From: Mycolicibacterium aurum
Lineage (GTDB): Bacteria > Actinomycetota > Actinomycetes > Mycobacteriales > Mycobacteriaceae
Reading direction: 5' to 3'
Length of the DNA stretch: 64,000 nucleotides
Assembly (NCBI GenBank): GCA_900078775.1
Contig: LT549889.1
Coordinates: 1,116,001-1,180,000 of the forward strand
Shown here: positions 19,022 through 27,646 of the stretch, piece after piece
How positions within the stretch are numbered: the stretch's first letter is position 1
Layout of the letters: the number at the start of each line of letters is the position of its first letter
The notes under the pieces: generated by a model
What the model saw: only the letters and a program-made list of their open reading frames with translations
What the model was told of the DNA's origin: nothing
The model's database searches: none
Made by a program: the position numbers and the translations under genes

Positions 19022-19567
19022 ATGTCGAGCGAGGACGTGCTGACACTGGACGAGACGGAAGCCGAAGTGGCCCAGCCGAACTCGACCCCCCGGTCCCGCC
19101 GGTGGTGGCCGGCGGCCGGGGCGGTGCTGCTGGTGGCCGCGGTGGTAACCGCCGGGGTGCTGGGTTGGCAGCTGCGCGAGCAGCGGGCGATCGCCGAAGC
19201 CGGTCAGCAGGCGCTGGCCGCGGCCCAGGAGTACGCGTTGGTGCTCACCAGCGTGGACGCCGCGGCGCTGGACCAGAAGTTCGCCGCCGCGGTCGACGGT
19301 GCCACCGGCGAGTTCAAGGACATGTACCGCGAGTCCAGCGCCCAGCTCAAGCAGGTACTGATCGACAGCAAGGCCAAGGCCGACGGCACCGTGATCGCGG
19401 CGGCCGTCAGTTCGGCGACCACCGACAAGGTGGAGGTCATGCTGTTCGTGGATCAGGCGGTGACCAATGCGCTCAACCCCGAACCCCGGGTGGACCGCAA
19501 CCGGATCATCATCACCATGGAGAAGGTCGACGGACGCTGGCTGGCGTCCAACGTCGACCTGCCCTGA
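19022..19567 (+). CDS. Mce-associated membrane protein
   Basis: A 181-residue protein with an acidic cytoplasmic N-terminus, one transmembrane helix (AAGAVLLVAAVVTAGVLG, near residues 31-48) and an extracytoplasmic domain ending in GRWLASNVDLP, the layout of Mce-associated (Mas) proteins that stabilise Mce complexes. The ATG at 19022 follows GGGAGGAA at about 19010-19017, a good ribosome site, 23 bases after mceF. It is presumably the final-assembly factor of this operon. Confidence 0.88.
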   Translation: MSSEDVLTLDETEAEVAQPNSTPRSRRWWPAAGAVLLVAAVVTAGVLGWQLREQRAIAEAGQQALAAAQEYALVLTSVDAAALDQKFAAAVDGATGEFKDMYRESSAQLKQVLIDSKAKADGTVIAAAVSSATTDKVEVMLFVDQAVTNALNPEPRVDRNRIIITMEKVDGRWLASNVDLP

Positions 19568-19584
19568 CCGGGGGAGCGCACACC

Positions 19585-20298
19585 GTGAACATCCGCCAAC
19601 TGGCCCGGTGGGCCGCGGCGTTGACCGTGGCGATGCTGGGCGCCGGGGTGCCGGCCGCCGTCGCCGAACCGGGCTACACCGCGGTCCCGGCCCTGTTGGA
19701 CGCGGAAAGCCCCGGCGGGCTGGGGCATTGGACGGTCGAGTACGAGAAGGTGGCCGGCGGTGACCCTGCGGTGGCCGGGGCGATCAACCGCATCCTGGAC
19801 GACGAGGCGCACGGCCAGGTGTGGCTGTACGGTGCCAGCGCCAGCAAGACCTCACCCTGGACCTTGAACACCCAGGGGCGGCTGCTGTTCCGGCCGCCGA
19901 CCATCTCGGCGTTGTTCACCGGGCGGTACGACGCCGTCGAGTTGCCCAACATGCCGGTCGACACCGTCGCGACCCGGGTGTTCGACTCGCGCAGCGGGAT
20001 CCAGATCGTGTGGAGCAATCTGTTCGTCGACGAGCGGGCCGGGCTGGCCCGGCTCTCGGAACTGACCCGGCAGATCCTGCCGGCCACCTACCCGACGCCA
20101 CCGCTGGGCGGCTGGGACGAGTACCGCGGCGCGATGGCGCCGGTGGAACGCAACTACAAGTACTGGATCCCGACCGACGCCGGGATCGAACTGCATTTCC
20201 CGGACCGCCAATTCGGCCGGGGCGTACGTGCCATCACCGTTCCGTGGGCGGCGGTCAGCGATCTGATCGCACCCGAATTCGCCGTGCTCACCAGTTGA
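19585..20298 (+). CDS. Secreted protein of the MPT64/RsiV-like (DUF3298) type, mce operon
   Basis: A 237-residue exported protein: signal peptide with ALTVAMLGAGVPAAVAEPG and likely cleavage after AVA near residue 28. The body begins with VEYEKVAGGDPAVAGAINRIL and ends with a domain containing YWIPTDAGIELHFPDRQFGRG, an arrangement that resembles MPT64/RsiV-type DUF3298 proteins. GTG at 19585 with GGGGGAG upstream, in the slot often held by a second accessory gene of mce operons. I infer an extracellular role linked to the importer; the family match is from pattern recognition only. It overlaps the convergent DUF2599-like gene by 11 bases. Confidence 0.7.
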   Translation: MNIRQLARWAAALTVAMLGAGVPAAVAEPGYTAVPALLDAESPGGLGHWTVEYEKVAGGDPAVAGAINRILDDEAHGQVWLYGASASKTSPWTLNTQGRLLFRPPTISALFTGRYDAVELPNMPVDTVATRVFDSRSGIQIVWSNLFVDERAGLARLSELTRQILPATYPTPPLGGWDEYRGAMAPVERNYKYWIPTDAGIELHFPDRQFGRGVRAITVPWAAVSDLIAPEFAVLTS

Positions 20299-20722
20299 AC
20301 ACGTCGTCCGGGCCACCCGGATTGCAGCCCGAGTGCAGCAGGATGGTGTTGGACACCACCTGCCGCCACGGCTCCAGATTCCAGGTGCCCACCTTGCCCG
20401 GATTGGTGAACGTCGCCGACTGCCAGTAACAGAAGAACTGCTGCTGCATGGACAGCGTGTTGGCGTCGGGGGCGTGTTCGAGCAGTTCGGCCCAGGCATC
20501 GTAACTCTGGGCGCCGTTGGTGAACGGTCCGGCTGCCGCCCAGCCCCACGCGGTCGGGTGGATCCGCAGGGTGGCCCGGTCGCCGTGATACTCCCATACC
20601 GCGCGCTCGATGTACTGCGGGGAGCCGGGCGGGCGTTGCGGCAGCGGTGCCGCCGCGGCCGGAGCGACCGTCGCCGCCGCCGCGGCAATGACGGCCGCCG
20701 CAAAGGAAATCGAGCGCATCAT
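20288..20722 (-). CDS. Secreted DUF2599-like protein
   Basis: A 144-residue small exported protein. A clear signal peptide (SISFAAAVIAAAAATVAPAAAAP) ends near residue 25. The mature part, with YIERAVWEYHGDRATLRIHP and FFCYW, resembles DUF2599 proteins found in mycobacteria; function unknown. Two adjacent ATG codons at 20722 and 20719 can serve as start. Two Cys residues (in FFCYW and HSGCNPGG) could form a disulfide. It is convergent with the mce operon. Confidence 0.75.
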   Translation of the reverse strand: MMRSISFAAAVIAAAAATVAPAAAAPLPQRPPGSPQYIERAVWEYHGDRATLRIHPTAWGWAAAGPFTNGAQSYDAWAELLEHAPDANTLSMQQQFFCYWQSATFTNPGKVGTWNLEPWRQVVSNTILLHSGCNPGGPDDVFNW

Positions 20723-20749
20723 GGTCCCCTCGTCAGCCGGTCTGTCTGG

Positions 20750-22231
20750 CTACCGGACCGGCCACTGCAGCGCCTTGTGCTGCAGGTACTCGGCCAGGCC
20801 GTACTCGCCGAATTCGCGGCCGATGCCGCTGTCCTTGTATCCGCCGAACGGGGCGGCCGGGTTCAGGCCGCCCCCGCCACCGTTGATCACCACCATGCCG
20901 GTTCGCAGTCGGCGGGCGACCGCGGCCGCGCGCAGCGGATCCGCCGACCACACGCCGCCGGCCAGGCCGTACCGGCTGTCGTTGGCGATCCGCACCGCAT
21001 CGTCGTCATCGTCGAACGGGATGACCACCGCCACCGGGCCGAAGAACTCGTCCTGCGCGATGCGCATGCTGTTGTCGACCCCGACGAACAAGGTCGGCTC
21101 CAGGAAGAACCCGCGGTCCAGATGCGCGGGACGCTTGCCGCCGTAGGCGATCTCGGCGCCCTCCTCGACGCCGACGGAGATCAGCCGCTCCACCCGCTCG
21201 CGCTGCACCTCCCGAATCAGCGGGCCCACCATGTTGGCCGGATCGGCGGGGTCACCGACCGGGAGGAAGCCGAGCACACCGGTGATCCGGGCCACCAGAT
21301 CGTCGTGCAGCGAGCGGTGCACCAGGATCCGGGTCTGCAACGCACAGCCCTGCCCGGCATGCGTGATGAACCCGCCCAGAACGCCTTCCAGCACATTGTC
21401 GAGGTCGGTGTCGTCGAGGATGATGTTCGCCGACTTGCCGCCCAACTCCAGGACGACCTTCTTGATGCTCTCCGCGCCCTGGACGTACACCTTCCGGCCC
21501 ACGGCGTCGGAGCCGGTGAAGCTGACGAGGTCGACACCGGGGTGGCGGGTGAGCCGCTCGCCGGCCGGGATGTCACCGGTGACGACGTTGAGGACGCCCT
21601 GCGGCAGTCCCGCCGCCTCGGCGATCTCGCCCAGGATCAGCGCCTCCAACGGGGTGTAGGGGGAGGACTTGAGCACCGCGGTGCACCCGGCCGCCAGCGC
21701 CGGACCGAGCTTGGCCAGATTCAGCAGGAAGGGGAAGTTGAAGGCGGTGATCAGCGCGGCGACACCGTAGGGCTCGCGGACCACCATGCCCTGACCGATG
21801 CCGTTGCCCATGATGGGGGCGACCGGATACTCGAACGGGAACTGCGGGATCACCCGGTCCACCAGATCCCGGAAGTGGTCGATCGGGGTGCCGACCTGCA
21901 GCATCTCGGCCAGCATCCGGGTGGACCCGGCCTCGGTGATGTTCAACTCGACCAATTCGGCTCGGCGGCGGTCGAGTTCGTCGGCCATCGCCGAGAGGAT
22001 GCGGGCCCGCTCCGCGGGCTTCATCGCCGGCCACGGGCCCTCGTCGAAGGCCCGCCGGGCCGCGCCGACCGCCGCGTCGATATCGGCCGGAGTGGCCTGG
22101 GGCACTTCGGCGATGGTCTCCTCGGTGGCCGGGTTCAACACCGTGATGGACTCGTCGCCGGCACCGTCGGTCCAGGAGCCGTCGATGAACAGACCGCGCA
22201 CAGCCGGCGTTGTCGAGGTCGTCGAGGTCAT
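20750..22231 (-). CDS. Aldehyde dehydrogenase (NAD(P)+)
   Basis: Oxidises an aldehyde to the acid; 493 residues, usual for the ALDH superfamily. The catalytic Cys is about residue 296 in HAGQGCALQTR and the general-base Glu about 262 in LELGGKSA; FTGSDAVGRKV and the proline-containing PFGGYKDSG are also present. The ATG at 22231 is preferred over 22237 because AAGGAG (complement of 22238-22243) is 7 bases from the first but only 1-2 from the second. Divergent from the FadR-type regulator with operator site B between them. It could oxidise an aldehyde made by the cluster P450 or an SDR. Confidence 0.93.
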   Translation of the reverse strand: MTSTTSTTPAVRGLFIDGSWTDGAGDESITVLNPATEETIAEVPQATPADIDAAVGAARRAFDEGPWPAMKPAERARILSAMADELDRRRAELVELNITEAGSTRMLAEMLQVGTPIDHFRDLVDRVIPQFPFEYPVAPIMGNGIGQGMVVREPYGVAALITAFNFPFLLNLAKLGPALAAGCTAVLKSSPYTPLEALILGEIAEAAGLPQGVLNVVTGDIPAGERLTRHPGVDLVSFTGSDAVGRKVYVQGAESIKKVVLELGGKSANIILDDTDLDNVLEGVLGGFITHAGQGCALQTRILVHRSLHDDLVARITGVLGFLPVGDPADPANMVGPLIREVQRERVERLISVGVEEGAEIAYGGKRPAHLDRGFFLEPTLFVGVDNSMRIAQDEFFGPVAVVIPFDDDDDAVRIANDSRYGLAGGVWSADPLRAAAVARRLRTGMVVINGGGGGLNPAAPFGGYKDSGIGREFGEYGLAEYLQHKALQWPVR

Positions 22232-22248
22232 TCGCATTCTCCTTGATT

Positions 22249-22258
22249 CCGGATACTG
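22249..22258. promoter_or_regulatory. Shared operator motif, site B
   Basis: CCGGATACTG followed by AGTAAG. One half (ATACTG) matches the consensus fully, the other (CCGG) poorly. It lies 17 bases upstream of the aldehyde dehydrogenase start and about 80 bases upstream of the GntR regulator start. Confidence 0.55.
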
Positions 22259-22287
22259 AGTAAGATCATTTGGGTAATGGGGAGAGT

Positions 22288-22308
22288 TCAGCTGATCGTC
22301 TCAGCTGA
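22288..22308. promoter_or_regulatory. Paired TCAGCTGA palindromes before the regulator gene
   Basis: Two identical self-complementary octamers, TCAGCTGA at 22288-22295 and 22301-22308, separated by five bases, lie 32 bases before the ATG of the FadR-type regulator. Identical palindromes at such short spacing are typical of a dimer-binding site and could serve autoregulation. This is inference from position. Confidence 0.45.
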
Positions 22309-22340
22309 CCGGCCGTGCGTGTTGAGGATTGGACGATCGG

Positions 22341-23132
22341 ATGAACTCGGTGAACCGCCCGAACGGTACGAAGTTGGTGCGGGCGCCGAAAACCGCTGAG
22401 CTCATTGCCGATCAACTGCGCAGCAGCATCGTGCGCGGGGTGCTGAAGAAGGGCGATGCGCTGCCCACCGAGGTGGAGCTGGTCAAGCAGTTCGGGGTGT
22501 CGCGGCCCACCCTGCGCGAGGCGTTCCGCATCCTGGAGAGCGAGTCCCTGATCGTGGTGCGCCGCGGGTCGCGGGGCGGTGTGCTGGTGTCCGCGCCGGA
22601 AACCTCGGTCGCGGCACGCGATTTCGGCCTGCTGCTGCAGATGTCGGGGACCACGCTGGCCGATGTGTACACGGCGCGGCGGGTGTTCGAGCCGGCGGCC
22701 GCGGAGATGCTGGCGCGCCGAGCGTCCGCGGAGGACGTGGCCGAACTGCGCGCTGCGGTAGGAACTTTGGCGGTGCTGGTCAACGAGGGCACCGAGCAGG
22801 CCGATTTCGACGAATGGTCGGCGGCGGTGTTCCGGTTCCACGACGTGATCCTGGAGCGGGCCGGAAACACCACCATGATGTTGTTCGGCGCCGTGCTGCG
22901 CGAGGTCGTGACCCGGCACATGGCGCAGGCCGTCGCCCGGTCCACCGATCGCGCCGAGATCGAGAAGCAGTTCAAACACACCATCCGGACCTTCACCAAG
23001 TTCATCACCCTGGTCGAGACCGGTGACGCCGACGGGGCCCGGGATCTGTGGGCCGGACACATGGACCGGGCCGGCCGCAGCATGCTCTGGGGTGAACTGG
23101 CCACCGAGACGGTCATCGACCTCTACACCTGA
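22341..23132 (+). CDS. GntR-family transcriptional regulator, FadR subfamily
   Basis: A 263-residue DNA-binding protein. The N-terminal winged helix (residues about 15-85) holds PTEVELVKQFGVSRPTLREA and VVRRGSRGG; the C-terminal part (about 95-240) is an all-helical FCD domain that binds an acyl or organic acid effector, with candidate metal ligands in the FHDVIL and TRHMAQA regions. ATG at 22341 is preferred over a TTG at 22329, which directly abuts the GAGGA. Divergent from the aldehyde dehydrogenase. It is one candidate for the regulator that binds the shared palindrome of this cluster. Confidence 0.9.
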   Translation: MNSVNRPNGTKLVRAPKTAELIADQLRSSIVRGVLKKGDALPTEVELVKQFGVSRPTLREAFRILESESLIVVRRGSRGGVLVSAPETSVAARDFGLLLQMSGTTLADVYTARRVFEPAAAEMLARRASAEDVAELRAAVGTLAVLVNEGTEQADFDEWSAAVFRFHDVILERAGNTTMMLFGAVLREVVTRHMAQAVARSTDRAEIEKQFKHTIRTFTKFITLVETGDADGARDLWAGHMDRAGRSMLWGELATETVIDLYT

Positions 23133-23155
23133 GACCACCGGGGCCGGCATGGCGC

Positions 23156-24364
23156 TCACCCCAGCGCGCCGCTGTCCCGCAGGGCGCTGATGTCGTCCCA
23201 ACTCCAGCCGCTCTCCAGCAGCACCTCCTCGGTGTGCTGGCCGACTTCGGGGGCCGGCCCGACCGGGGTGCCCGGGATGCCGTCGAACTGGTACGGCGGG
23301 GACACCAACCGGAACGGGCGGCCGTCGGCCCCGGTGACGGTGGGCAGGTAGCCGTTGTCGCCGACCTGCGGGTTGTCACAGAGTTCCTCGAATGTGGCTG
23401 CGGCCGACCAGACTCCGGAGAACCCCTCCAGGGCCTGCTTCCACTCGCCCAGGGTGCGGACGGCGAAGGCCTTGTCCAGTTCGGCGACGCAGGCCTCGCG
23501 ATTGACGAACCGCTGGACGGCATCGACGAAGCGTTCATCGAAGGTCAGGTCCGGACGGTCGATCAGTTCGCATAACTCGGCCCAGTACCGGTCGGCCTGC
23601 AGGCAGACCAGGTTCAGCCACCGATCATCGGAGGTGCGGTAGGCGTTGACGATCGGATTGGGTGCGTCGTGGCGTTGCGGGCGGGGTATCTCGCCGCCGC
23701 CGGCCGCGGCCGCCGCGATATCCGGGCCCATGGTCCACATTCCGGTGTTGAGCAGTGACACGTCGACCACGCCGCCCTGGCCGGTGCGCTCGCGCCGGAA
23801 CAGCGCCATGGCCACCGCGCCGGCCAGTGCGCTGGAGCCCTGCAGGTCGAAGAACGCCGCGGGCTGCGACGCCGGTGCCGCGGCGCCGGGGGAGGTGAGC
23901 TTGTTCTGCACCCCGGCCGCCGACCAGGCGGCGGCGGCATCGAATCCGCCGACGTCGGCCTTGGCTCCGGCACTGCCCCATCCGGTGCCGCGCACGTAGA
24001 TCAGCCGTTCGTTGCCGGCACGCAGATCGTCGACGTCGATGCCGAGTTTGGTGCGCACCTTGGGCAGGTAACTGGTCAGGAAGACATCGGCGGACTTCGC
24101 CAACTGCAGCAGGGTGGCCCGCCCGTCGGGCGAGGTCAGGTCCAGGGTGATGCTCCGCTTGCCCCGATTGGGCACCTGCAGAAAGGGATTGGGCGCCGAG
24201 TCGTCGGCGTTGATGGCGTTGCGCAGGGCCCGCTGCGGGTCCCCGGTGGGGGGTTCGACCTTGATCACATCGGCGCCGAGGTCGGCCATGATGGCGCCGG
24301 CCCCGGGCACGAATGTCCAGGCCGCGACCTCGACGACACGCACCCCTTCGAACGGTCCGGTCAC
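23156..24364 (-). CDS. CaiB/BaiF family III CoA-transferase
   Basis: A 402-residue CoA-transferase or acyl-CoA racemase-type enzyme. It shows FEGVRVVEVAAWTFVPGAG and DLGADVIKVEPPTGD at the N-terminus and the probable catalytic Asp173 in FFDLQGSSALAGAVA. GTG at 24364 is preferred because GAGGAG lies six to twelve bases upstream on this strand; the longer upstream frame would run into the neighbouring gene. It follows the broken DUF7065-like gene by 10 bases, suggesting one transcript from operator site C. Confidence 0.9.
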   Translation of the reverse strand: MTGPFEGVRVVEVAAWTFVPGAGAIMADLGADVIKVEPPTGDPQRALRNAINADDSAPNPFLQVPNRGKRSITLDLTSPDGRATLLQLAKSADVFLTSYLPKVRTKLGIDVDDLRAGNERLIYVRGTGWGSAGAKADVGGFDAAAAWSAAGVQNKLTSPGAAAPASQPAAFFDLQGSSALAGAVAMALFRRERTGQGGVVDVSLLNTGMWTMGPDIAAAAAGGGEIPRPQRHDAPNPIVNAYRTSDDRWLNLVCLQADRYWAELCELIDRPDLTFDERFVDAVQRFVNREACVAELDKAFAVRTLGEWKQALEGFSGVWSAAATFEELCDNPQVGDNGYLPTVTGADGRPFRLVSPPYQFDGIPGTPVGPAPEVGQHTEEVLLESGWSWDDISALRDSGALG

Positions 24365-24374
24365 TGGTTGCTCC

Positions 24375-25468
24375 TCATCGATGGGCCTGTAGTGCCTCGC
24401 GCATCCGGGCGAAATGCTTCGGATGCCAGATGTCCTGATCCTCACCCCAGCCGATCCGGCCGTCGAACTCCCACCGCATCAGCGCGGTGCTGCCACCGCC
24501 GTGCTCGCAGATGTGGCTGACGGTGAACCCCTCGGCGTCCATGCTGCGCCCGGTCACGTCGGTCAATCGCACCTGCATGTGCGCGCTCCACCCGGTCAGC
24601 GGGTCGCGGTAGTTCTTCATCCGGCTGGTGGTCTTGTCCAGCAGTTCGAAGCGTCCGTCGCGCAGCAGCCAGCCGTGATTGAGCGGTGACCAGCCCGCCG
24701 CGTCCCCGTCGGCGACCCGGGCGAACGCGAGGAAGCCGGCGTCTGGACCGGCGTGGCCGAAGATGTACTGGATACGGCCACGTCCGCGCTCACGTTCGAT
24801 CTCGCGCCAGCGGGGTCCGCCGGGACGGCGCACCCGGTCGGTGTCGCGGCCGCCGGCGGGGTGGCGCCGGCCGGGCGCGGGGCGCCGCGCGGTGCCCAGG
24901 ACCGGTCCCGGATCGAATAGCAGTCGATCGGGATACGCTGCCCGCCCAGCACCAGCTCACCGGTGACGTGCCCGAGCTGGTCGAGGTGCGCATGCTCCAT
25001 GAACGGTGGTTCACCGGGGGTGTAGCGGCGCGGATCGTGCACCCCGTCGAAATGCAGTCGGACCGCGAAATCTGCTTCCGGATCACTGAATTCGATTCGG
25101 TACTCGCGCAGTGGCCGGAGCATCCGGACGCTGAACCCGCCTCCCGGGATGGCGATGTCACGCAGATCCGGGGCCGGATCGTTCAGTGGCACATCGGTGA
25201 CCATCCGGAAGTAGCGCAGATCCTGCGGGGTGGCGCCGCTGGGATCCCAGACGTACACCCGCCAGGTGACGGTGCCGCGGGTGGTGTGGAAGGTGGCGTG
25301 CAACCAACCGCCGATCTTGTGCTCCGGGATGTTGAACGACCACCAGGTGGTCTCGGCCCAGTACGGGTTGTCGTCCGGTGCTGGATGGAACTGGTCGTCG
25401 GCCGGCAGAAAGGGGGTGTCGGCGGTGACCACCGTGCCCGGTGCGGCTGCGCGAACCATGGAAGCCAT
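24375..25468 (-). pseudogene. Frameshifted DUF7064/7065-like gene
   Basis: Two frames on the minus strand make up one protein. The first (from ATG 25468) runs about 200 residues with NPYWAETTWWSFNIPEHKIGG and ends in a nonsense-like tail after CYSIRDRSWAPRG; the second frame supplies the C-terminal part (IQYIFGHAGPDAGFLAF through GWGEDQDIWHPKHFARM) and stops at 24375. The break lies near 24,850-24,870 in a very GC-rich stretch. The combined protein of about 360 residues resembles DUF7065/DUF7064 proteins that often neighbour CoA-transferases and fadD in mycobacteria; function unknown. Either a real frameshift or a base-call error in GC-rich sequence. Confidence 0.75.
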
Positions 25469-25477
25469 CGTATCGTA

Positions 25478-25487
25478 AAGGATACTT
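25478..25487. promoter_or_regulatory. Shared operator motif, site C
   Basis: AAGGATACTT followed by ATTTAG. On the minus strand it provides TATCCT, a TANNNT -10 form, ten bases from the ATG of the DUF7065-like gene, so the transcript would be nearly leaderless. The flanking sequence is A/T-rich compared with its surroundings. Confidence 0.6.
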
Positions 25488-25509
25488 ATTTAGTTGATAG
25501 TTGGTGAGA

Positions 25510-26355
25510 TCATCCCAGCGGCCGCTGCGCCGGGAAGTCGAACAGCGACTCCTGGGCGAGGCTGGCCAGCAGGGTGCCGTCCCGGTGGAACATCTGGCCC
25601 GAGTACACACCGCGACCGCCGGCCGCCGACAGCGGGTTCAGGTCGATCAGCAGCCAGTCGTTGGGATCGCCGGCGCGGTGCAGCCACACCGCGTGGTCGA
25701 TGCTGGGCAGCAGGCCCACCTGCTCGATCTGCGGGTGCCGGGACAGCCCGGTACACAGATCGGACAGGAAGACCAGGCCGCAGGCCCGCACGTTGGGATC
25801 GTCGTCCAGGGGTTCGCGGATGCGCAGCCACAGCCGGGCCGGCCAGCGATACCAGGGATCGGGGTCCTCGGGTACCCGGGCCTCGACATCGAAGGCGCGC
25901 GATGCGTTGAGCAGGTGGGTGGCCGAGTTCTCGGGTGGGTCCACGGGTGGTATGGCGGCGGCCTGGAACCCGGCGGTGGTCTCCTGGGGCCGGACGAACG
26001 AGCAGACCATCGAGAAGATGACCGATCCGTGTTGCACCGCCGAGACCCGGCGACCCGAGTAGCGGCCCCCGTCCCGGTCGCGTTCCACCTTCAGCTCGAT
26101 CGGTGCGCCGGCGTCCCCGGCGGCGAGGAAGTACGCGTGCAGTGAGTGGGCGATCCGCCCCTCGGGCACCGTCAGGGCCGCGGCCCGCAGCGCCTGCGCG
26201 GCCACCTGCCCGCCGTAGCTGGTGCGCCGCCCGGTCACGTTGACCGGGTCTGCCTGAAAGCGGTCGTGCGGCAAGGATTTGAGCCGCAGCACCTCGGCCA
26301 CCGCGACGGGCGCGGACTGGCCGCTGTCGAACACCTCTCGCGAGGTGACGCTCAC
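25510..26355 (-). CDS. Acyl-CoA thioesterase II, TesB-like
   Basis: Predicted to release CoA from acyl-CoA; 281 residues, close to the usual TesB length. Two hot-dog halves are visible: RRTSYGGQVAAQALRAAALTV with HSLHAYFLAAGD in the first, SIDHAVWLHRAGDPNDWLLIDL with MFHRDGTLLASLAQE in the second. The GTG at 26355 overlaps the thiolase stop by four bases, so it is translationally coupled to that gene; an upstream ATG lies inside the thiolase. With the thiolase reading frame interrupted upstream, translation of this gene may be affected. Confidence 0.9.
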   Translation of the reverse strand: MSVTSREVFDSGQSAPVAVAEVLRLKSLPHDRFQADPVNVTGRRTSYGGQVAAQALRAAALTVPEGRIAHSLHAYFLAAGDAGAPIELKVERDRDGGRYSGRRVSAVQHGSVIFSMVCSFVRPQETTAGFQAAAIPPVDPPENSATHLLNASRAFDVEARVPEDPDPWYRWPARLWLRIREPLDDDPNVRACGLVFLSDLCTGLSRHPQIEQVGLLPSIDHAVWLHRAGDPNDWLLIDLNPLSAAGGRGVYSGQMFHRDGTLLASLAQESLFDFPAQRPLG

Positions 26356-27512
26356 AGCAATTCCAGGATGGTGGCATTCGCCATGCCGCCCCCCTCGCAC
26401 ATCGACTGCAGGCCGTAGCGGATCCCTTCCCGGCGCATCCGGTGCACCAGGGTGGTCATGATGCGCGCACCCGAACCTCCGAGCGGGTGACCCAGCGCGA
26501 TCGCCCCGCCGTCCGGGTTGGTGACGGCTTCACCGGCGCCGGTCTCCTTGAGCCAGGCCAGCACCACCGGCGCGAAGGCCTCGTTGATCTCGAAGGTGCC
26601 GACATCGGCCACCGAGAGGCCACTGCGGGCAAGGGCTTTGGCCGTGGCCGGGATCGGCGCGGTCAGCATCATCACCGGGTCGGCGCCGGCCAGCACGGTG
26701 GTGTGGATACGGGCCCAGGGCTGCAGGCCCAGCTGGGCGGCACGTTCGGAGGTGGTGATCAGCAGGGCCGCGGTGCCGTCGCTGATCTGCGATGAGGTGC
26801 CCGCGGTGACCACGCCGTCCTCGGCGAACGCGGGCTTGAGCCCGGCCAGTTTCTCGACGGTGGTGTCGGGCCGCACCCCGCCGTCGGCGTCCACCGGGCC
26901 GTCCGGGGTGTCGACGGTGAAGATCTCCTCGGCGAAGGCGCCGGCGGAGATCGCGGCCGCGGCCCGATGATGGGACTGGGCGCCGTACTCGTCGAGTTGG
27001 GTGCGGGTCAGTGACCAGTGTGCGGCGATCATCTCGGCGCCGACGCCCTGGTGGAAGTACTTGACGCCGTAGCGTTCCCGCTCCGCATCGGTCATCGGGT
27101 CGCCGACGTCCACCCCGCGGGAGGCACCCATCGGCACCCGGCTCATCGACTCCACGCCACCGGCGACCGCCACGTCGTACTGACCGGAGATCACCCCGGC
27201 CGCGGCGAAATGCACGGCCTGCTGGCTGGATCCGCACTGCCGGTCCACGGTGGTGGCCGGCACCTCCTCGGGCCACCCGGCCGACAGCACGGCATGCCGG
27301 CCGATATTGCCGGTCTGTTCACCGACCTGCCCGACGCAGCCTCAGATCACATCATCGACGATGCCCGGGTCGATACCGGTGCGCGCCGCCAGTGCGGTCA
27401 GGGCCTGCGCCGACAGCTCGCCGGCGTGCACACCGGACAATGCGCCATTGCGCCGGCCGACCGGGCTGCGGACGGCGCCGACGATGACTGCGTCGCGGGT
27501 TGACGATGCCAC
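26352..27512 (-). pseudogene. Thiolase (acetyl-CoA acyltransferase) with in-frame stop at codon 57
   Basis: The frame from GTG 27512 (with GAGGAG upstream) to 26352 encodes a 386-residue thiolase except for a TGA at 27342-27344, codon 57, in the context VDDVI-stop-GCVGQVGEQ, where I expect Trp from family memory (TGG to TGA). The rest is intact: nucleophile Cys93 in DRQCGSSQQ, INEAFAP, GGAIALGHPLGGSGAR and CEGGGMANA. The part after the stop could restart at a GTG at 27290, giving 312 residues that keep the active site but lack the first strands. Either a true nonsense mutation or a sequencing error. It would perform the last, chain-shortening step of beta-oxidation. Confidence 0.85.
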
Positions 27513-27527
27513 AGGAGACTCCTCATT

Positions 27528-27537
27528 CAGGATACTG
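27528..27537. promoter_or_regulatory. Shared operator motif, site D
   Basis: CAGGATACTG followed by TTTGAG, in the gap between the leftward thiolase gene and the rightward SDR gene. It contains TACTGT on the plus strand and TATCCT on the minus strand, both TANNNT forms, so binding would block both promoters. Confidence 0.65.
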
Positions 27538-27646
27538 TTTGAGATGATTAGATATCAGCGGGGCGTGTAGGGCAAGTGTGCACGCACCGTGCACCGCCGC
27601 ACTCGCGAGATTCCTCCGACAGCGTCGGCGGCGAGAAGGGAAAATC

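Noticed and set aside
27342..27344. Selenocysteine at the TGA of the thiolase gene
   Set aside because: The catalytic Cys93 is present further on, the position corresponds to a Trp in the family, and no selenocysteine insertion hairpin stands out.
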